Positions 34,618-43,210 are shown, counted from the first letter of the stretch. The stretch is DNA of 64,000 nt from Bacillota bacterium (GCA_023391695.1 JAEWAK010000037.1:186001-250000), one strand, 5' to 3'. Notes: generated by a model from the sequence alone, not told the origin. Numbers and translations: made by a program.

Positions 34618-35198
34618 AACTTGCTCCCTTCTGTGTGTAAAGGTATTTCCTTTTCAAAATCCTGTTTCATTTTGTTTCTGAGTCTGGACAACCTGCTGTC
34701 AACGGCGGTAACGGTCATCTTCATGGCTGCTGCTATGTCCTTTGAGGATTGCAAATAAAAATATCTTCGTATCACTAATTCATGATCTTTTTTATTTAAG
34801 CGGCTAATTATTACATTTAGCAACTGAATATTCTCTTTCCGAAACACCTCTCCTTCTACACTTTGCTTATGGTCTATATAATAATGTGCAATTTCGGATA
34901 TATCTTCAGGAAGCTCTCGTTCTTCTCTCTTACTTAAATCACGAAGTTTATTGATTGCCGTATTTCTAACGATAACTTTCAGATAAGTCTTTAATGATGC
35001 TTTTTCCATATCATATCTTTCAATATGGTTCCACAGTTTTAAGTAAGTATCATTCACACATTCCTCAATATCCCTGGAACGGCTGCCCAGGATACCGGCA
35101 GCGATATGGAACAGCAGCTTTTCGTACTTTTCAGCTAATTTCAACAAGCCTAATTCGTTTCTTTCATAAATCAGGCTTATTATTGCCTCATCCTTCAA
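34614..35198 (-). CDS. Sigma-70 family RNA polymerase sigma factor (ECF-like)
   Basis: A 195-residue protein. The TTG at 35196-35198 is chosen because AGGAAGGAGG lies 8 nt upstream; an earlier TTG has none. Region 2: LLFHIAAGILGSRSRDIEECVNDTYLKLWNHIERYD and FKTYL-like KTYLKVIVRNTAINKLR. Region 4: IISRLNKKDHELVIRRYF, then SSKDIAAAMKMTVTAVDSRLSRLRNKM as helix-turn-helix. It probably directs polymerase to a small regulon, restrained by the coupled membrane protein. It lies upstream of the fatty-acid operon on the same strand, but no evidence ties it to that operon. Confidence 0.88.
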   Translation of the reverse strand: MKDEAIISLIYERNELGLLKLAEKYEKLLFHIAAGILGSRSRDIEECVNDTYLKLWNHIERYDMEKASLKTYLKVIVRNTAINKLRDLSKREERELPEDISEIAHYYIDHKQSVEGEVFRKENIQLLNVIISRLNKKDHELVIRRYFYLQSSKDIAAAMKMTVTAVDSRLSRLRNKMKQDFEKEIPLHTEGSKL

Positions 35199-35349
35199 GT
35201 TATAAGCCTCCTTCCTATATGCTCGATTACTAATACACAAAAAAATTAAGAATCTTGCAAAAAAATTATTTTTTTTATTTTATTATAATTATTACCCTAA
35301 TTTTTCACCAAGTCAAATTAAGTTTTTTCATAAATGCGGAAATAAATAA

Positions 35350-35414
35350 GCCTGCACCAGGTTCATTGTTACGATACTTTAAAATAAACAGTGACAATGA
35401 GTTGGTGCAGGCTG
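35350..35414. terminator. Long hairpin between DUF4015 and sigma-factor genes
   Basis: Arms AGCCTGCACCA/TGGTGCAGGCT extended by CATTGT/ACAATG, spanning 65 bp. On the minus strand it lies about 30 bp past the DUF4015 stop and is followed by TTATTTATTT. Confidence 0.6.
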
Positions 35415-35445
35415 CTGTTTTGTGGCCTTATTTATCTTAATATAT

Positions 35446-36987
35446 TTATTCCTTTTCTAGCCCTTCTTCTGTATAATTATTATTCCCGTTCCATAAAATC
35501 CATTCCTCATAACCCGCATCATATACTGCCTGAATCTGGGCACGGATTTCTTTGGGCCCGTAGGATTTATGGTTATCCAGCCATGTAGCGGTAAAATCCT
35601 GAAGCCAGGACCGGACAATTGCTTTATTTCCCTCTACTTCTTTTAGCGCTGTCTGTGATTTACCCAGTGCACCCAAAATTAAATCATAGGGTTTCAGATC
35701 CGGATGTTTGATTCCGTAAGCACCGTCCTGATAATGGGACGGATAAATCATAGGGCAGATATAGTCAAGGTATTTTGCCATCTCTTTATAATCCTGGCCT
35801 ACGATTTTTGCATCTACCCTGCTGTCTATTATGGTTCCGTATACGTCGGCGGAAACATAAACACCCATAGGTTTTAAATTCTCGCAGGCATATTTAGTAA
35901 ATTCCGTAATAGCATCCATTTTGCTTTTCCCGTCTGCCTCTTTTCCAAAGTCCACATCTTTCATTCCGGAATCCGTAGAAAAACGGATATAATCGAATTG
36001 TACCTCATCAAATCCAAGCTTTGCAGCCTCCCCGGCAACGGAAACCAGGTATTCCCAGACTTCCTTTTTATAGGGGTTGACCCAGCTCAGTCCGTCCTTA
36101 TCCCGGAAAATGCTTTTGTCTTTTTTCTTCAGGCATAAATCCGGTCTGCCCTCGGCCAGGATCGGATCTTTAAAAGCTACTACCCTTGCAATGAGATAAA
36201 TGTCCTTTTTTTTCAGTTCAGAAATTAACTGTTCGATATCACCGATATAATTGACGTCTGCGTGAATTGCTTTTACTTCCGGCAAATCCATTTTATAGGT
36301 AATTTCTCCGCTGTCATTTTTTATGTCAATTACCATGGTGTTTAATTCCGTGGTGTCCACGAGGGCAATTAAATCCTTCATATAACTGTCATTGCCTGCC
36401 CTGGGTCCGGTAACATAGATGCCTTTCACCTTCTGGGGTGTCCTGCGGCCGGCATATCCCGGCATAAAGGTTTCTTTCATGGTTTCGGCATTGTCGGTTG
36501 TCTGTGTACCGGCATTTTCCGGGGTATTGTCATCCTGTGTATTTTCCGGTCCGGTATTTTCTGCCCCGGTATTGCCCTGTCGGGTATTATCCTGCCCGGT
36601 ATCGGTATCCTGGGTGCCCTTCTCTCTATTATTATCCGGTGTGGAATTTGTACCGGATGGAGTAGGTCCAGCCTCCATTGTACCGGATTCAGGAGTATCG
36701 GCTGCAGCCACATCCGCACCGGTGCCATTACCTGTTCCCTCACCGGTTCCGGCTTTCAATTCTGCCAGGCTCTTTAAGTCCTGCTGCCTTTTTCGTGTTT
36801 CACTCTGTTCCCTAAGTTTCTCCCCCGTAATATAATAGGTACCAAGCCCTAAAATACATACAATAAAAATGACTACGACCGCAGCCCAGCCTGTTCCCCG
36901 GCCACGTCTGCCGCCTCTTTTTCTTCTATTAAGCTTTCCATAATCGGAATGCTTTTTATCGATATACATGTCCCTTTTTCTGCTCAT
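35446..36987 (-). CDS. DUF4015 (putative glycoside hydrolase) membrane-anchored protein
   Basis: A 513-residue protein. A basic N-terminus (RRKRGGRRGRG) precedes one TM helix (about 34-54, AAVVVIFIVCILGLGTYYI). Next is a low-complexity Thr/Asn/Gly/Glu linker (about 75-175, repeated DNT/GNT/ENT triplets). A TIM-barrel domain of the DUF4015 / GH13-like family follows (KVKGIYVTGPRAGN, NTMVIDIKNDSGEITY, FDEVQFDYIRFSTD, SADVYGTI, DYICPMIYPSHY, VRSWLQDFT). It is anchored with the barrel outside the cell; FDYIRF and the Asp residues suggest glycosidase-like chemistry. The substrate is not established for the family. ATG follows GGGAGTACACA. Confidence 0.85.
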   Translation of the reverse strand: MSRKRDMYIDKKHSDYGKLNRRKRGGRRGRGTGWAAVVVIFIVCILGLGTYYITGEKLREQSETRKRQQDLKSLAELKAGTGEGTGNGTGADVAAADTPESGTMEAGPTPSGTNSTPDNNREKGTQDTDTGQDNTRQGNTGAENTGPENTQDDNTPENAGTQTTDNAETMKETFMPGYAGRRTPQKVKGIYVTGPRAGNDSYMKDLIALVDTTELNTMVIDIKNDSGEITYKMDLPEVKAIHADVNYIGDIEQLISELKKKDIYLIARVVAFKDPILAEGRPDLCLKKKDKSIFRDKDGLSWVNPYKKEVWEYLVSVAGEAAKLGFDEVQFDYIRFSTDSGMKDVDFGKEADGKSKMDAITEFTKYACENLKPMGVYVSADVYGTIIDSRVDAKIVGQDYKEMAKYLDYICPMIYPSHYQDGAYGIKHPDLKPYDLILGALGKSQTALKEVEGNKAIVRSWLQDFTATWLDNHKSYGPKEIRAQIQAVYDAGYEEWILWNGNNNYTEEGLEKE

Positions 36988-37154
36988 TGTGTACTCCCAT
37001 TCTTATCTATCCGTGTAATTTTATTCTACCTTATTATGGTATTTCTGAATTTATATTTTGTCAAGTTCATTATAACCGCTTAAACTTCCCGAATAATATT
37101 TGTTCATATAGTACAAATATCTTTGTATAAATGGTTCTAAAATATACTTTTTTA

Positions 37155-37184
37155 TTGACACTATCTTTAAAATTGTTATATAAT
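37155..37184 (+). promoter_or_regulatory. Promoter of the XRE regulator
   Basis: TTGACA (37155-37160), 18-bp spacer, TATAAT (37179-37184), 52 bp upstream of the start codon. Confidence 0.65.
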
Positions 37185-37235
37185 TATTTTATAATTTCTC
37201 GTTGGTATGTAAAGATAACTATAGGAGGATTATTC

Positions 37236-37601
37236 ATGGATTTTAGCAATCGGTTAAAGCATTTAAGACAAAAGTATAAATTAACCCAAGGCGAATTGGC
37301 CGCCGTTATTGGATTAAAGTCAACCGCTATTTCTAACTATGAATCCAAACGCAATGAGCCATCTTTTGATAAGTTAATATCATTATCTGATTATTTTAAT
37401 GTTTCTTGTGATTATATGCTGGGAGTTACCGATAACACCTTACGTATCGGAAGCGAAGATTTAGATAATGACACCGCTGATTTCTTTCTATTATATAAAC
37501 GTTTAAACAAAGTAAATACCAATGAAATTAAAAACTATGCCAGGTACTTATTATACAAGCAGGAAAAATTGGCAGAAAGCCTAAAAGACTTACGTACATA
37601 A
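37236..37601 (+). CDS. XRE-family helix-turn-helix regulator
   Basis: A 121-residue protein starting at ATG 37236 (MDFSNRLKHLRQKY) behind AGGAGGATTATTC; the upstream ORF extension covers the promoter and is not coding. HTH_3 domain at 5-60: KLTQGELAAVIGLKSTAISNYE, NEPSFDKLISLSDYFNVSCDYMLG. The remaining ~50 residues are helical and charged. It resembles small Cro/C1 or SinR-like repressors. No target is evident; it is flanked by a SEC-C protein gene in convergent orientation. Confidence 0.88.
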   Translation: MDFSNRLKHLRQKYKLTQGELAAVIGLKSTAISNYESKRNEPSFDKLISLSDYFNVSCDYMLGVTDNTLRIGSEDLDNDTADFFLLYKRLNKVNTNEIKNYARYLLYKQEKLAESLKDLRT

Positions 37602-37652
37602 TGATTCCTATAGCAGAATATGGTTTGCTGAAATTCTTTCTTAAGAATTAGA

Positions 37653-37698
37653 ACTGCCTCCATGTTGTTAATCTTAAAACCCAAAAACATGAGGCAGT
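37653..37698. terminator. Hairpin between convergent XRE and SEC-C genes
   Basis: Arms ACTGCCTC-CATGTT and AACATG-AGGCAGT (one bulged base) around a 20-nt loop. No strong T-run; probably bidirectional. Confidence 0.5.
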
Positions 37699-37802
37699 AC
37701 CGATTCTGTCGGTTTACCGGAAATTTCCCGGTTTATGTTCATGTCGCTTATCCGTGAATGATAAGCTGGCTTGCAATTCTTAATATCACGTCTATATTTT
37801 AA

Positions 37803-38309
37803 TTAAAGATTTGCACCGCAGCATTTCTTATATTTTTTACCGCTTCCGCAAGGACATGGGTCATTTCTTCCAATCTTTTTATCTTTTACTACCGTACCTG
37901 CTTTCTTTTGTTCCCAGTACAGTTCTTTTCTTTTTTCTTCCGTCAGCAGGTTGTCCCAGAGCGGCAATTGATACAACCAGTCCGCTTTTGCTTCCACCAT
38001 GTTATAATACAGTTTTTCTTTATCAAATCCAAGGTTTACAACTGTTTTTTCGTCCATCTCTTCAATTGGATTGACATTCTTTAAACTGTCATTGATACCG
38101 TCCAGGAATCCAACCATAATAGGCAGGCTTGTCCCATACTTTTCTGCTAATTCTTCCACAGTACCTTCCACTACCGTATCCGGCTCTGCCAGAAGTCTTT
38201 CATATATTCCCTTTTCAATATTAAAATAGTTTGCCCAAAAAAGCTGCCCTTCTTTTTGATTTGTGTCCAGAGAGTATGCATGATCTCTCCATTCCTGTAA
38301 TAAACTCAT
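37803..38309 (-). CDS. SEC-C metal-binding domain protein
   Basis: A 168-residue protein; ATG 38307-38309 (MSLLQEWRDHAYS) has AGAAAGG 9 nt upstream, while the ATG three codons earlier overlaps that site. The N-terminal ~140 residues are a helical domain of unknown function (DUF-type, EWRDHAY, LAEKYGTSLPIMVGFLDGIND). The C-terminal 22 residues form the SEC-C zinc motif: GRNDPCPCGSGKKYKKCCG. SEC-C modules bind zinc and often contact the ribosome or SecB/SecA partners. Function of this protein not established. Confidence 0.85.
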   Translation of the reverse strand: MSLLQEWRDHAYSLDTNQKEGQLFWANYFNIEKGIYERLLAEPDTVVEGTVEELAEKYGTSLPIMVGFLDGINDSLKNVNPIEEMDEKTVVNLGFDKEKLYYNMVEAKADWLYQLPLWDNLLTEEKRKELYWEQKKAGTVVKDKKIGRNDPCPCGSGKKYKKCCGANL

Positions 38310-38417
38310 TGTATTCATCCTTTCTGTTGTTTAGTATTTACAAAAAAAATCTAAACTTTCGTAAAAAAAATTATTATTTTATGTATAATACACCAGAAAC
38401 CGTATCATACTATAGTT

Positions 38418-38690
38418 AATCTAATTCATAAACAATGCCGCCTGCAAAGCACAGACGACTTCTGTTAACAATAGAATAAACCGATCGTGACCTTTCTATT
38501 GTGAATATTAATTAGATTGCACAAAAAGCATTATCTTATGCGAACGTTGGATCCCCCCTCCAACAATAAGGTATGCTTTGCGCACCTGAAACATGCGCAG
38601 CCAACACCAAAGAAAAGTTAAATACTTATCCTCCCCTTTTTTAAAAGTAAGTCTGCTGCAAAGGCGTAGCAGGCTTACTTTTTTTCCTTA
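38418..38690 (+). ncRNA. Candidate structured small RNA with C-rich loop
   Basis: The interval has no ORF but is dense in nested pairing ending in a plus-strand intrinsic terminator. Domain 1: AATCTAATT (38418-38426) with AATTAGATT (38510-38518), enclosing ACAATAGAA (38468) with TTCTATTGT (38494). Domain 2: AAAGCAT/ATGCTTT (38525/38573), CTTAT/ATAAG, GTTGGA/TCCAAC (38546/38559) with loop TCCCCCC. Hairpin 3: TGCGCA at 38579 and 38594. An unpaired ATCCTCCCC (38628-38636) follows. The C-rich loop and the CCTCCCC stretch are complementary to Shine-Dalgarno sequences, as in trans-acting sRNAs of Firmicutes. No known RNA family was recognised; -10-like TATAAT at 38385 is a possible promoter element. 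Confidence 0.5.
38644..38686 (+). terminator. Strong terminator of the candidate RNA
   Basis: Stem AAAGTAAGTCTGCTGC paired with GTAGCAGGCTTACTTT (few G-U/mismatch), 6-nt loop, then TTTTT on the plus strand. The T-run is shorter on the minus strand (TTTT), so the plus direction is favoured. Confidence 0.75.
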
Positions 38691-38783
38691 TTAAAAAGGT
38701 ATCCTGGGGATATGTTTTTATGAAGCCCCCTGTTTTCAAGGGTCTTCGGGGTTTTGACTTTGAATGGCACAAAGTTTATTTTA

Positions 38784-39281
38784 TCATATATTTTCTTTAT
38801 ACGCAACTTGATATTTGTGAGGCAGACCAAACTCCAGCTTGAGATTTTCATACCTTTGTTTTTCATGTTCGGCAATATCATATAGCAGGTTATATAAGCA
38901 GTGCTGCAAAACATCGGCGTCAATTAATACCTCATCAAAAGAAGGATGTTTACTCCCCTTACTGCTATGATTATATATTGCAGAACAAATCATTTCGATT
39001 TCCTCTTCAGCAAAGTTTTTAAGAGAGGTTAAGATTTCCCTTGCCATAACAGAGCCTTTATGCGCGTGGTCTTTTGAATCCATCGTTGAATAAAAATATA
39101 TGTCGTGAAGCATACCCGCTATTGTTGCCAATTCAACGTTTTCTTTTCTTTTAAGGGCTATTAATGCGCAAGCTTGTGAAACACCATACAAATGCAAATA
39201 ACCGCATCTTCGTTCCGTCGTATCTGATATATGTAAAAGTACAGTATCAACATATTCCCGAACTTTTTCAATCCGATTCAT
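38784..39281 (-). CDS. HD-domain protein
   Basis: A 165-residue protein; ATG 39279-39281 (MNRIEKVREYVDT) has AGGAAGGAG 8 nt upstream. HD signature: His in GYLHLYGVSQACALIALKR, HD in AGMLHDIYFYS (about 60), HAHKGS, and ADVLQHCLY with the later Asp. It resembles cytosolic HD phosphohydrolases (YedJ/uncharacterised group). The substrate is unknown. Unrelated in sequence detail to the other HD protein at the left edge. Confidence 0.82.
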   Translation of the reverse strand: MNRIEKVREYVDTVLLHISDTTERRCGYLHLYGVSQACALIALKRKENVELATIAGMLHDIYFYSTMDSKDHAHKGSVMAREILTSLKNFAEEEIEMICSAIYNHSSKGSKHPSFDEVLIDADVLQHCLYNLLYDIAEHEKQRYENLKLEFGLPHKYQVAYKENI

Positions 39282-39436
39282 CTCACCCACTCCTTCCTGG
39301 TATATACCTTCTTGGTATATAAATAATCTGTATTCTGCGTTATTTTAATGACAGCTTAATAAACATAACAGGAACAAGCTCCATTTTTTGGGCTTTTTTT
39401 CAAAATTTGATACTATAAACTTAAGGTATCACGATT

Positions 39437-40234
39437 TTAGCTATCGTTTGAAGCATATATCAAATTTGCTTTACGCACGATATCCCCATATTTTTCTTTT
39501 AGTGATTTGAAAGCATTACGAACTTCTCGTGGGACTTCTACATGGACAATATAGTTCTTTCCCTTGGGCCCATAGCCATTAGTGTCATCCGATAATCTGG
39601 AGATTTCACCTGCTAAAAGAGCTATATAGCGTTCCATATCCCACATTCCCCAAGGAACTTCAGCATATGCCAGCTTATCGTCCCTTACTGCGGCATACAC
39701 ACAGTATGCCGCATAATTTATAATCGTAACATCCGGTGTATACTTTCGTAATCCGACAGCCATTCGCAGCTGCATCGTAGCGTCCTGGCAAAGAATGATG
39801 GAATTATAAACGATATGATGCTCTTCCAGCAAATCAAGCAAGTAAGTAATGTTATTTCCACAGTTTGTTGAGTTACACTCCAAATAATCCGGTTCAAGGT
39901 TATATTTGAATTTTAAATAGTTGGCAAACACCTTAGCTTCCGGTAAACCGGCAGTTTCTACTTCCGGAAATTGTTCGTGCATTTTGATACGCAAGGTTTC
40001 TGTGGTATGACCGGCTCCACCAACAATGATGTATTTTTTGGCAATCCTGTTCTGCATGGCATTTGCCAGAACATCGCCACCACATAAAATACTTCCGCCG
40101 AACAGCACCATAATGTCTGCTTGTTCAAAACCATATTTTTTCTTCAAATCATGCGGCGTCAGTGATGGAATATCCCGTCGGCCGCAAAATACTCCAAGCG
40201 TGTTAATGCACTGCGCTACAAACTTCAGATCCAC
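39437..40234 (-). CDS. YdcF-family (DUF218) protein
   Basis: A 265-residue protein; the GTG at 40232-40234 (VVDLKF region) is chosen for AGGAGG 9 nt upstream. DUF218 core: ADIMVLFGGSILCGGDVLANA, YIIVGGAGHTTETLR, LPEAKVFANYLKFKYNLEPDYLECNSTNCGNNITYLLDLL, SIILCQDATMQLRM. Members bind S-adenosylmethionine or act in envelope biosynthesis. No TM segment here, so it is the soluble YdcF-like type. Function unclear. Confidence 0.82.
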   Translation of the reverse strand: MDLKFVAQCINTLGVFCGRRDIPSLTPHDLKKKYGFEQADIMVLFGGSILCGGDVLANAMQNRIAKKYIIVGGAGHTTETLRIKMHEQFPEVETAGLPEAKVFANYLKFKYNLEPDYLECNSTNCGNNITYLLDLLEEHHIVYNSIILCQDATMQLRMAVGLRKYTPDVTIINYAAYCVYAAVRDDKLAYAEVPWGMWDMERYIALLAGEISRLSDDTNGYGPKGKNYIVHVEVPREVRNAFKSLKEKYGDIVRKANLIYASNDS

Positions 40235-40442
40235 AACATTTCCCCTCCTTTTTTTAGCATGCGCCAATTGTTCTTTGTCTGAGATATACGGATATAAACA
40301 TGGGAAGTCCGATTTATCAATTATATAAATTATAAACTACTCATTGTTTTTTTTAATTTTTAATAAACATAACGGGATGTTAATTACTTTTGATAATTCC
40401 TGTTTTGCTGTTTTTTACTTGCAAATTGTAATCCGCCCTTAT

Positions 40443-41177
40443 CTAAATAAACTTATCAAGAATATTTATCATTTCACCCCAACTATGTATGTGTAAATGT
40501 TCAAAATCTATCTGCCGGCTGTCATCCTGCCCCACCCATGGGTTCTCGACTGTCTCTTCCTCATAAAATACAGGAAAAATACCTGCACTTTTCGCGCCAT
40601 ATACGTCTGCTTTGACATTATCTCCACAATACCAGACATCACTTGGCTGCAAATCTGCCTTTTGAAGTGCTAATTCAAAAATCATAGAATTTGGTTTTCT
40701 AATACCGTATTCACTGGAAGCAATGATAAATTCAAACTGATTTTCGGGAAGCAATCGATTAATTCTTTCCGTCAAGGCAGTTCCTGACCAACCAATATTA
40801 CTTATCACACCACTTCTGATACCATTTTCTTTGAGACAATCCAGCATTTCTTCCGCAAGCGGCATACATGCTCCCCAGGAAACATTATTCCATAAAATCT
40901 TTTCAGCTTCGGCATACGATATATCCAGTTCGATTCCAAGATATTCATATTTTAATCTCATAAATTGCCACTCATGCGGTTCAAATCCCTGCTTTCGGCA
41001 AACTTCATATTTTTGATATAATTCTACTCCGAATTTGTTGATTTCTTCGTTTGTCAGCTGTTTTGGATTTTTAACAATATGCTTGCAGATCTCTTTTTCC
41101 CCACGTAAAAAATCAAATTCCGGTTCATACAACAAGGTGTGACCATAATCAAAGATAATCATTCTGGGTTTATTCAT
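40443..41177 (-). CDS. HAD-superfamily hydrolase
   Basis: A 244-residue protein. HAD motif I IIFDYGHTLLY (nucleophile Asp 10; the usual second Asp is Gly, as in several epoxide-hydrolase-like and YjjG-like HADs), motif II GVISNIG, motif III Lys in GIRKPNSMIFE, motif IV YCGDNVKADVYGA. A helical cap lies between motifs I and II. It is a probable small-molecule phosphatase; the Gly at the second position may reduce phosphatase efficiency. Ends with HSWGEMINILDKF. Confidence 0.87.
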   Translation of the reverse strand: MNKPRMIIFDYGHTLLYEPEFDFLRGEKEICKHIVKNPKQLTNEEINKFGVELYQKYEVCRKQGFEPHEWQFMRLKYEYLGIELDISYAEAEKILWNNVSWGACMPLAEEMLDCLKENGIRSGVISNIGWSGTALTERINRLLPENQFEFIIASSEYGIRKPNSMIFELALQKADLQPSDVWYCGDNVKADVYGAKSAGIFPVFYEEETVENPWVGQDDSRQIDFEHLHIHSWGEMINILDKFI

Positions 41178-41341
41178 ATCCCTCTCCTTTCAATTCCTAT
41201 TTATCAATTTAATTATTAACCGGTAAATTGTCTTTTTTAAAAACTTTTAATAAACATCATGGGAAATTTAAAAAGCTTTTTTTAACTCATGATCCTGTAT
41301 GAATGTATTAGTTCAGCTATAAATAATCTCTGTGAAGTAAG

Positions 41342-41815
41342 CTATTTACATCTTGGCGGGAATTTTTCACTTTCACGTCTGACAATTTCAATGAATTGCT
41401 CAAACTCTTTTAAATTATAAACTTGAGCTTTCTTTAAAACATCATAGTCACCACAGTTCATATTAACCTCCAATTCAACTGAAAAAGTAACAGGTTCCTC
41501 AGACTCTTTTGTAATAATAAAAGTTATAGTTGGTTCAATAAATCCAATTGTTATACTTTCCTCATCAGATGATAAAAATCCAAGAAATCTATCTGCAAGA
41601 CCTTTCAATTCAGTAGTCATTATACAAGCGTCTATATATTTAAAAATAACTCTTCCTTCAATACAATACTCAATATTCACATTCAGAAAATCGTCCCAAT
41701 GAGTAGTAATGCTTTTAAATTCATAATTTTCGAAAGAAATAGTTAATATACTCTTATTCCCAAAAGCAATCATATCATCACCTAATATTTTATAATAATA
41801 ATTTCTGTTCTTCAT
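41342..41815 (-). CDS. Hypothetical protein, resembles WapI-type immunity proteins
   Basis: A 157-residue acidic, beta-rich protein of no certain family. The ATG 41813-41815 (MKNRNYYYKILG) has only a weak site, so the start is doubtful; an internal ATG at MIAFGNKSIL is an alternative. Short single-domain size, the ISFENYEFKSITTHWDDFLNVNIEY segment and position in an accessory region recall immunity proteins of contact-dependent toxins (WapI-like), but no toxin gene is present. Very A/T-rich coding sequence relative to the fatty-acid operon, suggesting acquisition. Confidence 0.6.
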   Translation of the reverse strand: MKNRNYYYKILGDDMIAFGNKSILTISFENYEFKSITTHWDDFLNVNIEYCIEGRVIFKYIDACIMTTELKGLADRFLGFLSSDEESITIGFIEPTITFIITKESEEPVTFSVELEVNMNCGDYDVLKKAQVYNLKEFEQFIEIVRRESEKFPPRCK

Positions 41816-42036
41816 TTCCAATAATTATAACGTTTTTGTAAATGGTCTAAAAAGTCCGCCCGTTTCTATTAGCATGCCATTATATAATGTAATTTTCCTT
41901 TCAAACCGTTGTAATAACTTCTCTTCCATTTAATCTTCTTCGAATTTCGATTATCGGATTGCTTATAAATAATTGCATCTTATTTGTTCATAGTCTTACT
42001 AACAAATTAGAATTGGAACATTTGTAATAATCAAAT

Positions 42037-42627
42037 TCAATTACGCCACTCAACAACATCATCCAGACTTTTTCTGGGTCTGGCAAGAGGATTTTCGTCC
42101 GCATATCCCACTGTCATTGCTGCAAAAAGTTCTCCATCAACTTTTAAGTAATCACACAATTCTTTATATGCAAAATATATATCGCAAATCCATAAACTAC
42201 CCAATCCAAGTTCGGCAGCTGTGAGTGTCATGTTCTCAATAGCTGCACCTATGGACTGAGCGTTACAGATTTCATAAATACGTTCTTCAGGTTTTAAGGA
42301 AGAATGAATATCTATTCCTATCGAATTAACAATAAAAATAATAACAGGCGCCTTTTCCATAATTTTCAGGCTATATTCCGCACTGCTGAGATACTGAGCA
42401 CTTTCCGGAAGAAGCGGATATTCTCGTTCTCTCGTTAATCCTTTTCTCATAACTGTAAGTATATCATTCTTTGCATTGCCGGTTACTACAATGAAATTCC
42501 ACGGCTGACGGTTTTTTGAAGATGGTGCAAGTATCCCTGACTGTAAAATTTCCTCTATCATGTGTCTGGGGACATCTGTGCTTTTATATTTCCGTATGCT
42601 GCGTCTGTTTATTATAGCTGATAACAT
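42037..42627 (-). CDS. Nitroreductase family protein
   Basis: A 196-residue flavoprotein. N-terminal FMN-binding RRSIRKYKSTDVP, APSSKNRQPWNFIVV, central AAIENMTLTAAELGLGSLWIC, C-terminal AAMTVGYADENPLARPRKSLDDVV. Such enzymes reduce nitro compounds, quinones or enones with NAD(P)H; the physiological substrate is unknown. ATG follows AGAGAGGATATCC. Confidence 0.92.
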   Translation of the reverse strand: MLSAIINRRSIRKYKSTDVPRHMIEEILQSGILAPSSKNRQPWNFIVVTGNAKNDILTVMRKGLTREREYPLLPESAQYLSSAEYSLKIMEKAPVIIFIVNSIGIDIHSSLKPEERIYEICNAQSIGAAIENMTLTAAELGLGSLWICDIYFAYKELCDYLKVDGELFAAMTVGYADENPLARPRKSLDDVVEWRN

Positions 42628-42856
42628 TTTTGGATATCCTCTCTTATAATCAGATTGTCTTGCAGATTAATATTCATATAAGTTTATATTATACAACTAA
42701 ACGCTGACAAGCAACAAAAAGCTGTTGCTACTGTGAAAAACTTTACATCATCAACATTGAATAATTTATTCTCTAAATTGAAACTATCGTTCCATTAATG
42801 CTTACTTATACAAATATGTTATTGTTTTCTGCATAATACCTCCTACACTAAAATAC

Positions 42857-43129
42857 TCAATCATTCATCACATCATGAAAAATCATATCCACTGTTCTAT
42901 CCAGACTAAAATCTTTAGTTATTATTTTTTCCGGGATAATGCCGATATAATCTTTTTCATTCCACCAATATTTCATTTCTTCTTCTCCAAATTCATCGTA
43001 ATTTGGCTTAGTCTGATGGCGTACCAGAGTTTCTTCAAATAGTATTTCGTAATAATAGGCATAAATCCACAAAACAAATTCTATTTTAATTTGCTCAAAT
43101 AGTTCTCTATACCCGTTCGCATGTGACAT
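42857..43129 (-). pseudogene. Small acidic ORF, probably 5'-truncated
   Basis: Ninety residues from ATG 43127-43129 (MSHANGYRELFEQ), aromatic-rich (FVLWIYAYYYEILFEE, MKYWWNEKDY). No family recognised. The reading frame runs upstream directly into a hairpin-bearing, IS-end-like sequence (43133-43210), and the ATG has only GGGAG one base away. This suggests that the native 5' end was replaced. It could still be a functional small protein; called as a possible remnant. Confidence 0.4.
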
Positions 43130-43130
43130 A

Positions 43131-43210
43131 CTCCCACCACTTAGCGACACATTTGGGATCAACCAAATGCTTACGCTTGAAGTGGGGGGCTTCTCGCTCA
43201 AGACGACCAA
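43131..43210 (-). mobile_element. Possible IS200/IS605-type right end remnant
   Basis: On the minus strand AAGCCCCCCACTTC, then arms CGCT/AGCG and CATTTGG/CCAAATG around GATCAA, then AAGTGGTGGGAG. Paired CCACTT/AAGTGG words next to a GAGAAGCCCCCCAC stretch are typical of sequence just after tnpB genes (the right end and guide-RNA scaffold). No tnpA or tnpB is present; the AAA ATPase gene ends 45 bp upstream. Assignment rests on memory of such ends and is tentative. Confidence 0.35.
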
